Shown: in pieces, positions 1 to 7,766 of the stretch
How positions within the stretch are numbered: the stretch's first letter is position 1
Layout of the letters: each line of letters starts with the position of its first letter
Assembly (NCBI RefSeq): GCF_030376615.1
Contig: NZ_JARRAB010000012.1
Coordinates: 90,452-154,451, forward strand
DNA: 64,000 nt
Source of the DNA: Pseudomonas sp. sp1636
GTDB lineage: Bacteria; Pseudomonadota; Gammaproteobacteria; Pseudomonadales; Pseudomonadaceae
Reading direction: 5' to 3'
Notes under the pieces: generated by a model
Seen by the model: the letters and a program-made list of their open reading frames with translations, nothing else
Databases searched by the model: none
What the model was told of the DNA's origin: nothing
Made by a program: the position numbers and the translations under genes

Positions 1-1348
1 CATTGCCGGGTAGCGCCTCGCGATCATCGACCTCGAGCCGGCGCGGATGGCGGAAGAAGTCGTAGATGAACAACCCGACGCCGATAGTGAAGATCGAGGC
101 GGTGGCTACCAGCATCAGTAAGTGGATCTGGATTTTCAGCTGCGTATCCAGATAGCCCATGCCGAGGATGCGCTCCAGGTAGACCTGGCCGATACCCGCG
201 GTGGCAAACGACAGTGTCATGCCGAACATGCCGCCTAGCTGCAGCCAGAATGCCCAGTAGCCGATGCTGCCGCCATCCTCGCTGCGGCCGCGAGTCAGTG
301 ACGGCAGGGCATAGACGATCATGGCCATGACGATCATGGCGTAGGCGCCATAGAAGGCGGCATGGCCGTGCATGGCGGTGATCAGGGTGCCATGGGTCCA
401 CTTGTTGACGCCGGGGAAGGTGTGCGCGAAGCCCAGCAGACCGGCGCCGAACAGGGTGAACACGGCGCTGCCGAGTGTCCAGTGCAGGGCCAGCATGTTC
501 GGATGGGCCAAGCCGGAGCGGCGTATGGCGTAGTAGGCGTACATCGCCATGCCCGCCAATGCCAGGGGCTCCAGCGCACTGAACAGCCCGCCGATGGGCA
601 ACCAGTAGCCAGGTACGCCGACCCAGTAATAATGGTGTGCGGTGCCGAGGATGCCGGCGATGAATACTAGGCCGACGATCACGTACAGCCACTTCTCCAT
701 CACCTCGCGATCAGCACCGGACAGGCGGATCAGCAGATAGGCGAGAAAGCCGCCCTGGATCATTTCCCACACGCCCTCGACCCATAGGTGGATGGTCCAC
801 CAGCGGTAGTAGATCGACACGACATAGTTTTCATAATGCAGCAGTGCCGGCAGGTAGAGCAGCGCGGCGCTGGCCAGGCCGAGCAGGAGCACGCCCTCGG
901 TGGTGGTGAAGCGGCCAGACTTCTTGATGGTCATGCCGATGTTGTAGAGGAAGATCAGCATGCAGAGGACGATCACCAGCTTGTGCGGGAGCGGTTGTTC
1001 TAGCAGCTTGTTGCCGGTGCCGAAGCGGAACAGGTAACCGATGATGGCGGTGACGCCCATGGCGGTCCACAGACCGAGCTGGATATAGGCGAGCTTGGTG
1101 CTGTACAGCTCGGTGCGTGACTCGTCGGGCACCATCCAGTAGGTCGCGCCCATGAAGCCGGTGAGCACCCAGACGATCAGCAGATTGGTATGAATCATTT
1201 TGCTCACATCAAACGGCAGGATGTACAGCAAGGGATCGGGGCCTAGGTACTTCGCCGCGGAGAGCAAACCGAACACCAGCTGCAAGCCGAACAGCACCAT
1301 GGCGACGGCGAAGTACCAGTAAGCGACGGACTGTGATTGGTAACGCAT
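1..1348 (-). CDS. norB: Nitric oxide reductase large subunit NorB (C-terminus cut by window edge)
   Basis: Haem b/non-haem iron subunit of respiratory cNOR in the inner membrane, reducing two NO to N2O with electrons from NorC. About 449 codons are present and the frame is still open at base 1; the family is near 466 residues, so only a short C-terminal piece is missing. The translation begins MRYQSQSVAYW and is a string of hydrophobic helices. Visible ligand motifs are HLWVEGVWE (His plus the Glu cluster characteristic of NorB), GTAHHYYW (paired His) and MHGHAAF (paired His). The start is the ATG at 1348, 57 bases downstream of the norC stop, so the two genes are probably one transcript. All metal ligands I looked for are present, so it should be functional. 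Confidence 0.96.
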   Translation of the reverse strand, partial: MRYQSQSVAYWYFAVAMVLFGLQLVFGLLSAAKYLGPDPLLYILPFDVSKMIHTNLLIVWVLTGFMGATYWMVPDESRTELYSTKLAYIQLGLWTAMGVTAIIGYLFRFGTGNKLLEQPLPHKLVIVLCMLIFLYNIGMTIKKSGRFTTTEGVLLLGLASAALLYLPALLHYENYVVSIYYRWWTIHLWVEGVWEMIQGGFLAYLLIRLSGADREVMEKWLYVIVGLVFIAGILGTAHHYYWVGVPGYWLPIGGLFSALEPLALAGMAMYAYYAIRRSGLAHPNMLALHWTLGSAVFTLFGAGLLGFAHTFPGVNKWTHGTLITAMHGHAAFYGAYAMIVMAMIVYALPSLTRGRSEDGGSIGYWAFWLQLGGMFGMTLSFATAGIGQVYLERILGMGYLDTQLKIQIHLLMLVATASIFTIGVGLFIYDFFRHPRRLEVDDREALPGN

Positions 1349-1405
1349 GGCCAACCCCCTGCAAGGTGTCGTCCCGCTGGGCCGCAGCCCGCGACGGAAG
1401 CGCTG

Positions 1406-2278
1406 TTATTTGAATGTCGCGAGGTACGCGACTAGCTGGTCGATCTGCTCGGGTGTCAGCGACTCGGCATAGTTGCTGGGCATGAACGAGGTGCCGCCGG
1501 CCGAGTACATCTCGCCCGGGTACAAATAGGCACTGGGTGTGACGATGGATTCGCGGATGTACGCCTCGACGCTGTCGGCGTTGCCCTGATAGTCCGCAGA
1601 GGCCATGACTGTTTTGGCCCGCGCGGCCAGTCCGGCCTGGGTCGGCCCGGCCAGGTTCACGCCGGGGGCGATTGAGTGGCAGGCATTGCACGCCGGGGTC
1701 GCCGTGCGGAACAGGACTTCGCCAAGGGCGATGGGGTCTGCTGCCGTGCCGCTGGCCGGGGCCGTGGCGGGCGGCATGCGCTCGCTGCTGCGAGCGGATC
1801 CATAAGCGTCCTGCTGCGCCAGGGTCAGGTCGGTGCCGGGGATTGAGGAACCGGCCACTAAAATCGGTCGTGGCGGCCAGCCCTGATTATCGACATTGGC
1901 CACCCAGTCGAAGAAGGCGATCAGCGCCGCGATATCTTCGTCATTGAGATTCTGGTTCGGCATCAACCGGCGATGGCGTTGCTCGTTGTAGAACTTCGCC
2001 GGATTCTTGAGGAAGGCCGTCAGGTAAGGCGCGCCACGCAGCTGGGAGATCTTCGTCAGGTCAGGCGCGTAGTAGGCGCCCTCGCCAAAGAGGGTGTGGC
2101 AGTTGATGCAGTTTTTCGCGTGCCAGACGTCCTTGCCACGGGTTACTTGCGGGGTGATGTTCTCGACGTTGGTTAATCTGGCGAACTGCCGGTGACTGTC
2201 CACGGTGAGGCCGAGGAAGATCACCGTGGCGATGGCTGTAGAGATGATGGCAAAGGAGCGGGTTTGTCGTTTGTTCAT
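1406..2278 (-). CDS. norC: NorC-type cytochrome c subunit fused to a second cytochrome c domain
   Basis: Membrane-anchored electron-entry subunit of nitric oxide reductase. It has 290 residues, about twice the usual NorC (near 146). Residues 8-27 form the N-terminal anchor. The first haem c domain has CINCH (about residues 57-61) and a Met ligand in RRLMPNQ, and matches ordinary NorC up to about residue 150. An Ala/Pro/Thr-rich linker follows (about 150-185), then a second cytochrome c domain with CNACH (about 197-201) and a probable Met ligand in TSFMPSNY near the C-terminus. The ATG at 2278 has a GAGG ribosome site in good position. The extra haem domain resembles the small cytochromes attached to haem-copper oxidases and may take electrons from a periplasmic donor; that role is inferred. 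The frame is intact, so it is a fusion rather than an artefact of two genes. Confidence 0.9.
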   Translation of the reverse strand: MNKRQTRSFAIISTAIATVIFLGLTVDSHRQFARLTNVENITPQVTRGKDVWHAKNCINCHTLFGEGAYYAPDLTKISQLRGAPYLTAFLKNPAKFYNEQRHRRLMPNQNLNDEDIAALIAFFDWVANVDNQGWPPRPILVAGSSIPGTDLTLAQQDAYGSARSSERMPPATAPASGTAADPIALGEVLFRTATPACNACHSIAPGVNLAGPTQAGLAARAKTVMASADYQGNADSVEAYIRESIVTPSAYLYPGEMYSAGGTSFMPSNYAESLTPEQIDQLVAYLATFK

Positions 2279-2298
2279 GGGAATGCCTCAACGGCCAG

Positions 2299-2409
2299 TC
2301 AAACGCCGATGCCTGTCCAATAGGTAATGCTGATGCCCGCCGCGTACAGAATGGCGATGAGCATCAGCGCAAGGACCGCGAAGCTGAGTATTCGTAGCGC
2401 TTTTTCCAA
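2299..2409 (-). CDS. 36-residue single-pass membrane protein upstream of norC
   Basis: A short frame ending 20 bases before norC, read from a TTG at 2409 with a strong AGGAGG-type ribosome site (2418-2424) eight bases away. The product starts MEKALRILSF, has one hydrophobic helix (about residues 8-28) and ends TYWTGIGV. An in-frame ATG at 2436 would give 45 residues but would place the ribosome site inside the gene, so TTG is preferred. It sits at the head of the nor genes and is probably co-transcribed. I do not recognise a family. By position it could be an accessory or assembly factor for the reductase; this is inference. Confidence 0.6.
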   Translation of the reverse strand: MEKALRILSFAVLALMLIAILYAAGISITYWTGIGV

Positions 2410-2613
2410 GGACGTATCCCTCCTGAGGAGTTGCATGGCCGGCCATCCGCCAGCCTGCGACACCGGCGCCGCCGGGTGACTAACCGTTGCCGGATATGCG
2501 CCGCGCCGTGACCAATCCGATCAGCGATCGCCGATCGCCCATAGCACGTGTTCGGCCTGTTAGGTCAGGCACATCCGTTCGTTGCTGCGCAGCAATGGCC
2601 TGCGCTCACCGGG

Positions 2614-2817
2614 CTAAACCTGGGCGGGGTCTTGCCGGCAATGAACCCTGATGGGCTCGGCTAGGCAATGGCTGGGAACGAGTCGGCCGGCATTGAGCGT
2701 CAGGCCCATCACTTCGCGGCAGGGGTTGCTGGCCAGAGTCTGGGGGCGAACCTCGGGGAGCAGGTCTGCGCGATGCAAGCGGGCAGCTTCGCCAGACGGT
2801 GCATGCTTCAAGGCCAT
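2614..2817 (-). pseudogene. Truncated cupin-domain protein remnant
   Basis: A 67-codon frame beginning MALKHAPSGEAARL and containing EVMGLTLNAGRLVPSH followed by EPIRVHC. This matches, from memory, the first half of a small single-domain cupin of about 100 residues common in Pseudomonas (typical start MALKHA-x-PGE, then E-V-I-R-L-x-L-x-A-G-K-x-x-P-x-H, then GEITVQCLEG). The frame stops straight after the first beta-strand region, so the second cupin motif is absent; the following 100 bases in the other minus frames do not obviously continue it. I read it as a decayed gene. It could also be a chance frame. Confidence 0.38.
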
Positions 2818-3163
2818 GGTTTACTTTCGTCGTTCTGCCTCGTGTGGCCTTGAGGCTAGTAGGGTCGATGAGGGCTGTCCAATCACGTCCGGATGAGTGG
2901 TTCGTGTGCGGCTCGCTCGTGCGCTACGGGTCGATAGGGCCGGCCCTTGAATAGCCTTAAGCGGCCTATTTCACCCACGGATCTTGGGAGTAGGCTTTAA
3001 CGCGCCAGGGCGCGTTGGCGATAACGCCGTGTGATCCTCGGCAGCTGCCCGCGGCTTTGCCTTGGTGCGTATCGGCACCTCGCGGCCTGATCTCTACTGC
3101 TGGCGAGTACTGAAGTGCCAGCGGGTCAAGTCCGACAGGCTCCTACAAAAACGCTACAGGTGC

Positions 3164-3192
3164 CCACAAGCCCGCGGTTTGCGGGCTTGTGG
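3164..3192 (-). terminator. Hairpin after bcsC
   Basis: A 12-base-pair perfect inverted repeat around a 5-base loop, beginning 15 bases past the bcsC stop. No U-run follows directly on the minus strand, so it may act as a transcript-end stabiliser as well as a terminator. Confidence 0.55.
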
Positions 3193-3206
3193 CTGTTGCA
3201 CTGGGC

Positions 3207-6200
3207 TCAATTGAACTGGGCGTATTCCTCCAGGGGTTCCGGGGGCATTTTCAGGTCGCCACTCCAGGGGGTGAAGCTATAGCGCAGGTAGAGCAGGGCG
3301 CCGCGCGGCTCGTAGTCGCTGCCCACCGAGCGTTCCATGCCGAGCATGCCGCCGACGAACCAGTTCGGCGTCAGCCGTCGTTCCGCCGAGAAACTGAAAC
3401 GATAACTGAAACCGTTGCTGCTGCCGCCCTGGAAGATCGGGTTGCCGGCTTCGCTTTGCCAGTCGCTGCGGGTCGGGAAGTAGGGCGAGTCGTCGCTGCG
3501 CGACCAGGCGAAGCCGGTGGCGGCCTCGGCGTAGACCGACCAGTCGCCCCAGCGCTGGGCATAGTTGATCGGCACCGAGAGCGACTGGTACTGCTGCGGG
3601 CTGTAATAACCGCCGTGGCCGAAGGTGTAGCCGCTGAGGTCTTTCTGGTAGTGCCAGTACATGGCGTTGCCGCCGATGCGTAGGCGCCGGTCGGGCTCGT
3701 CGACCAGTCGGAAGTAGACCCCGGCCATCAGCCGGTAGCGGTCATTGTCTTCCACGTTTTTGCCGGTGAGGCGATGTGCCTGCAGGCTCGACCAGATGCC
3801 GTAGCGGCCACCCTCGTCGTAGCTCAGGCCCAGGCGGATGCCGTTGGCGCGCACACCGCCCCAGGTTTCGCCGGTGCGTGGATCCTCGGTGCCGGCGTAG
3901 GACAGCAGCGAGTTGTTCAGTGCGCGGCGCGAGACGTCCAGGCTCCAGCCCAGCTTGGCCAGGTCGCCCTTGATGCGTATGCCGCCGACCAGATCCTGCA
4001 CCGGGAAGCCCAGCGGCGTGCTGCCGATGTCCCACTCCAGGCGTTCACCCCGCCAACCCGCGGCTACGGCGGTGCCTTGCTCGCGCTGGTGGCGGTCGCC
4101 GCGATCGCAGGCTTCGCCGCGTTGCGGGCAGAGGATGACGCTGCCGAAGTCGCTGGCCTCGAGCAGGTTGTCGAAGCTGCCGTTATCCAGGGTCACCTGC
4201 TCGGCACGCAGGAAGCCCCGGCCGCTGCCCAGTGGCTGAGCCGCTTCGACATTCAGGTTATCCGCCTGTAGGTCGGAGAAGCCTGGCGTGCCGCTGCTTT
4301 CCAGGCGGCTGTACTGCAGGGTGACGGTGGGTGCCTGGCGCAGGTAGAGCTCGGCGGAATCGCTGCGGATGCTGCGGGTGAGCCAGTCATCTTGGCCATC
4401 GGCCCGGGTGCTGCGGGTGAAGGCCAGGGCATCGTCCGGCGCCAGGGCGATGCCGCTGCTGCGCATGGCCTCGCGATAGGCCGCCAGCGCCTGTTGCGGT
4501 TGGCCGCCGGCCAGGGCCAGGCGCCCGCTGTCGCGCCAGATCCAGGGGTCTTCCGGGGCGGCGAGACGGGCCTGGGCCATGGTTTGCTCGGCCTTGGCCT
4601 GTTCGCCGAGTTGCAGCCAGAGATTGGCGATGCGCCGTTGTTGGCTGGGCGAGGGGGTGGCTGGGGCAAACGCCTCGAGGCGCTGCCGAACATCGGCGTC
4701 GCGGCGCTGCTGGGCCAGTTCGATCAGGCTCAGTGCGGCTTCGCTGTTGTGCGGTTCGAGTTGCTGAGCCAGTCGGTACTGGCGCTCCGCTTCTGCTCGG
4801 TCGCCCCGCCGTTCGGCCCATTCGCCGAGCGTCAGGGGGATGGCGACCTCGTCTGCAAAGTGGCGTTGCTGCAACTTGAGGTAGTCGCCGGCCGCATGCT
4901 CACGCCCCTGGGCATGCAATCGGCGGGCATGATCCATGGTCTGGCCGAAACGCAGGCGCCGATCCAGGGCACGCATGTCGTCGTCCCATTTGCCGCTGGG
5001 CACCTTGGCCAGGCTGTCCAGGGCTTGCTGGGGGCGATCCTGGCTGGCCAGGAACAGGCTGTGGGCATAGCGCGAGGGCGGGTCGTAGGGTGCGCGCAGC
5101 AACAGGCCGGCAAAGCTCTGCTCGGCATTGGCATCGCCGAGCCGAGCGCGAGCCTTGGCCAGGTCGTAGGCGATCCAGGGATTGTCCGGTTGCAGGCGCA
5201 AGGCCTGCTCGAGACTGTGTTTGGCACTGGCCCAGCGCTGCTGGTCGGCGTGTTGTTGGGCCTGGCTGACCAGTTGGGCAGCCTGCAGGCGGTTCAGCTC
5301 GGGTTCGAAGCGTTGGCGCTGATCGGTCGACAAGGTGGCGATGATACGCCGTGCGCGTTCCGGCTGGCTGGCACTGTAGAGGTTGATCAAGCCGCGCTTG
5401 GCCGCAAGGTTGCTGCTGTCGCGGCTCAGCGCCGCCTGGTAGTGGCGTTCGGCGCCGCTGATATCGTTGCGCTTGGCCTGAATAGCGCCCAGGCCGTTGA
5501 GCGGTTCGGTTGCTCTGGGCTTGAGTTTGGCGGCTTGCTGGTAAAGCTGCTCGCCGCGTTCGAGCTGGCCCTGTTCGACCGCTGCGTCGGCTTGCTTGAG
5601 GGTGGCCCAGAAGCGTGATTCACCGATCAGGGTTTGCCACTTGCCCAGGTTGTCGATGTTTTCCTCGTGGCTGCGTGCCCGTTCGTACAGCGCCAGGGCT
5701 TCCTGTTGTCGGCCCTGGCGCTGGCGTAGCAGGCCCAGCGCGCCGAGAGTCTGGGCATCGGTGGGGAAGCCCTGCAGGGCCAGTTGCAGGTCGCGCTCAA
5801 TGCTCGGGTAGGCCTGCGAGCCGCTGTCGAGCAGGCCCAGCGCACGTTGTTTGGCCTGGAAGGAAGGGTTGCCGAGCAACTGTTCCTGTTCGGCCAGGGC
5901 TTGTCTGGCGATCTCGTCGGCATCCGGATACTGCTTCAGGTAGCGGCGCCAGAGCGCGGCGCTGCGCTCGCTGACCGGAAGCCGTTCGAGGCGGTCTTGC
6001 CAGACGCGGGCGACGCCATCGCGTGCATAGGGGTCGCTGGCCAACTGTTCCAGATCGGCATGGGCGGCCTCGCTGAATGGGTCGAGAGCCAGGCGTTGCC
6101 TGGCCAGGGCCAGGCGGAAGTTGCTGCTGTGCGGATACTCCTGAACCAGGCTTTCCAGGCCATGCAGGGCTCTGGATTGGCCTTGCGCGGTATTGGCCAG

Positions 6201-6656
6201 GGTCTGCCAGTACTCGAGGGCGTACTGGCCGCTGGGAAAACTGGGTTTGAACAGGCTGTCGTAAATCGCCAGCGCCTCCTCGGGGCGCCCGGAGCGCGCC
6301 AACAACCGAGCCTGCTGCAGGCGTTCCTTGGCCTCGGGCTCGGTGAGCTCCAGGTGCAGGCGGGCCAACGCCAGTGTCTGGCTGTCGGGGGCGCTACGGT
6401 TCAGGTGGTCGAGGGTGACCTTGGCTTCGCTCAGCTGGTTGTTGCGCACTTGCAGGCGGATCAGCGCAGCCAGCCCCTCGGGGTCGTCGGGATTGAGCTT
6501 GAACAGTCGATACAGGCTTTCCTCGATCAGCTCTACCTTGTTGCGCGCCTCCCCGGTGCGCACCTGTTCGAGTAGTTGCAGGCGGGCTTCGCCGGTGTCG
6601 ATGGCCTGGGCGCTGGCGCTCAGCAGGAGCAGGGCGAACGGTAGGTACTTGGTCAT
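3207..6656 (-). CDS. bcsC: Cellulose synthase outer-membrane export subunit BcsC
   Basis: Periplasmic TPR scaffold plus outer-membrane beta-barrel that carries the cellulose chain out of the cell. 1149 residues from the ATG at 6656, whose ATGA overlaps the bcsZ stop; this coupling decides the start over the longer frame. A signal peptide (MTKYLPFALLLLSASAQA) is followed by about 750 residues of Ala/Leu/Gln-rich TPR-like repeats (for example GALGLLRQRQGRQQEALALYERA and NGLGAIQAKRNDISGAERHY regions), then a C-terminal barrel of about 350 residues with alternating aromatic strands ending LRYSFTPWSGDL. The barrel region contains a Cys-bearing loop (ILCPQRGEACDRGDR). It is the last gene of the operon, followed by a hairpin. 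Confidence 0.95.
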   Translation of the reverse strand: MTKYLPFALLLLSASAQAIDTGEARLQLLEQVRTGEARNKVELIEESLYRLFKLNPDDPEGLAALIRLQVRNNQLSEAKVTLDHLNRSAPDSQTLALARLHLELTEPEAKERLQQARLLARSGRPEEALAIYDSLFKPSFPSGQYALEYWQTLANTAQGQSRALHGLESLVQEYPHSSNFRLALARQRLALDPFSEAAHADLEQLASDPYARDGVARVWQDRLERLPVSERSAALWRRYLKQYPDADEIARQALAEQEQLLGNPSFQAKQRALGLLDSGSQAYPSIERDLQLALQGFPTDAQTLGALGLLRQRQGRQQEALALYERARSHEENIDNLGKWQTLIGESRFWATLKQADAAVEQGQLERGEQLYQQAAKLKPRATEPLNGLGAIQAKRNDISGAERHYQAALSRDSSNLAAKRGLINLYSASQPERARRIIATLSTDQRQRFEPELNRLQAAQLVSQAQQHADQQRWASAKHSLEQALRLQPDNPWIAYDLAKARARLGDANAEQSFAGLLLRAPYDPPSRYAHSLFLASQDRPQQALDSLAKVPSGKWDDDMRALDRRLRFGQTMDHARRLHAQGREHAAGDYLKLQQRHFADEVAIPLTLGEWAERRGDRAEAERQYRLAQQLEPHNSEAALSLIELAQQRRDADVRQRLEAFAPATPSPSQQRRIANLWLQLGEQAKAEQTMAQARLAAPEDPWIWRDSGRLALAGGQPQQALAAYREAMRSSGIALAPDDALAFTRSTRADGQDDWLTRSIRSDSAELYLRQAPTVTLQYSRLESSGTPGFSDLQADNLNVEAAQPLGSGRGFLRAEQVTLDNGSFDNLLEASDFGSVILCPQRGEACDRGDRHQREQGTAVAAGWRGERLEWDIGSTPLGFPVQDLVGGIRIKGDLAKLGWSLDVSRRALNNSLLSYAGTEDPRTGETWGGVRANGIRLGLSYDEGGRYGIWSSLQAHRLTGKNVEDNDRYRLMAGVYFRLVDEPDRRLRIGGNAMYWHYQKDLSGYTFGHGGYYSPQQYQSLSVPINYAQRWGDWSVYAEAATGFAWSRSDDSPYFPTRSDWQSEAGNPIFQGGSSNGFSYRFSFSAERRLTPNWFVGGMLGMERSVGSDYEPRGALLYLRYSFTPWSGDLKMPPEPLEEYAQFN

Positions 6657-7759
6657 GAGCATTCCTCTAATGACTGTGGTTGCAATGTCCCGCGCGGTGA
6701 AAAGCGATAGCGGCCTTCGTTCCAACCCTGGCCGAACAAGCTCAGTACATGGTCATAGTAGGCGTCGGCTTGCAGAGGCTCGGCGGCCAGGCGGGCCAGT
6801 TGCTCTTGCAGCAGGCGCGGTTCTGCGGTTCTGCTGAGCAAGGGCAGTAGCGCCGCCGAAAACCCCGGCGGGCCATGCCCTTCGGCCGCGCCGGTCAGGC
6901 TGTCGACGCGCAAGGGGGGGCGGCCATGCTGCTGGAGGTAGCGCAACATCGGCTCGAAGCGCTGCGCGAAGTTGTCCGTCTGCTCGTTGTCTGGCGCCTG
7001 CATGCCCGCCCACAGGTAGACGCGGATGGCATCGTAGCTGCCTTGCCAGCCACCCTTGGCTGGCGCCTGCCATTGCCCGTCCTGCCACTCCACCCAGTCG
7101 GGGGCGAAGCCCTTGGCGCTGGTTTCTTCGAGCATGCGCCGGGTCGGTTCGAGCATCGCCGCCCAGATGCTGTCCGGGTAGCGGTGGGCGAAGCTGCGCA
7201 GCAGGGGCAGGGGGGAGTAACTGGGGTTGAGGGTCCAGCTGTTCTGCCGGGAAAAGCCCTCGGCGCCGGGCAGCAGCAAGGGGCCGAGTTGCGGCAGTTG
7301 GGCGACCTCGTGATGCTCGATCAGCGCCAGTTGCCGGGCCGACAGGCGTGAATAGCCGGGCTGCTGCCAGAGCCTGCCGGCTTCCTGCAGGCTATAGGCC
7401 AGCCACAGGTCGGCGTCCGCCGCGGAGTTGGCATCGAGCACCTGCCATCGACCCTCCGGGCTGCGCCCCCAGAGCCAGGCCTGCAGGTGCCGCTGCAGGT
7501 CGCCCTGGGCCAGGTTGTTCTCCGACCAGCGCAGCAGGCGCGCGAAGGTTTGCCGATCGCCGGCTGCCAGGGCGAAGAACATGGCATAGGCCTGGCCCTC
7601 GGAGGTGGTGACTGCCCGCGGGTCGCCAGGGTCGATCACCCGGCCGCCGGCATCGATGAAGCGCTGTTTGAATTGCTCCCACAATGGCCACTGGCAACTG
7701 GCGTGCGCGGGGTTGCCGAGCGACGCCAGAAGTAGCAATACGGCCATCCATAATTTCAT
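6653..7759 (-). CDS. bcsZ: Periplasmic endo-1,4-beta-glucanase BcsZ (GH8)
   Basis: Family 8 glycoside hydrolase that trims cellulose in the periplasm and is needed for proper fibre export. 368 residues from the ATG at 7759, which has a GAGGTG ribosome site; a GTG two codons earlier overlaps that site and is less likely. The signal peptide is MKLWMAVLLLLASLGNPAHA. GH8 hallmarks seen: TTSEGQAYAMFFALAAGD with the catalytic-acid Glu in SEGQ, DANSAADADLWLAY with the conserved Asp pair, and SYDAIRVYLW further on. The gap to bcsB is 7 bases and the stop overlaps the bcsC start by 4 bases, consistent with tight operon coupling. Confidence 0.95.
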   Translation of the reverse strand: MKLWMAVLLLLASLGNPAHASCQWPLWEQFKQRFIDAGGRVIDPGDPRAVTTSEGQAYAMFFALAAGDRQTFARLLRWSENNLAQGDLQRHLQAWLWGRSPEGRWQVLDANSAADADLWLAYSLQEAGRLWQQPGYSRLSARQLALIEHHEVAQLPQLGPLLLPGAEGFSRQNSWTLNPSYSPLPLLRSFAHRYPDSIWAAMLEPTRRMLEETSAKGFAPDWVEWQDGQWQAPAKGGWQGSYDAIRVYLWAGMQAPDNEQTDNFAQRFEPMLRYLQQHGRPPLRVDSLTGAAEGHGPPGFSAALLPLLSRTAEPRLLQEQLARLAAEPLQADAYYDHVLSLFGQGWNEGRYRFSPRGTLQPQSLEECS

Positions 7760-7766
7760 GCGCACC

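Larger units (their letters stand above)
2437..3206. other. 770-base stretch without an intact gene
   Basis: Between the nor and cellulose operons, both read on the minus strand away from and towards it. It holds the cupin-like remnant at 2614-2817 and the hairpin after bcsC. I found no TTGAT-N4-ATCAA box for the nor genes here, and no intact gene elsewhere in it. Confidence 0.6.

Noticed and set aside
2440..2620. ANR/DNR box for the nor genes
   Set aside because: Searched for TTGAT-N4-ATCAA on both strands and found none; the nor promoter is not identified.
4392..5618. 408-codon plus-strand frame inside bcsC
   Set aside because: Antisense shadow of the repetitive TPR region; low-complexity Gly/Leu/Gln product without domains.
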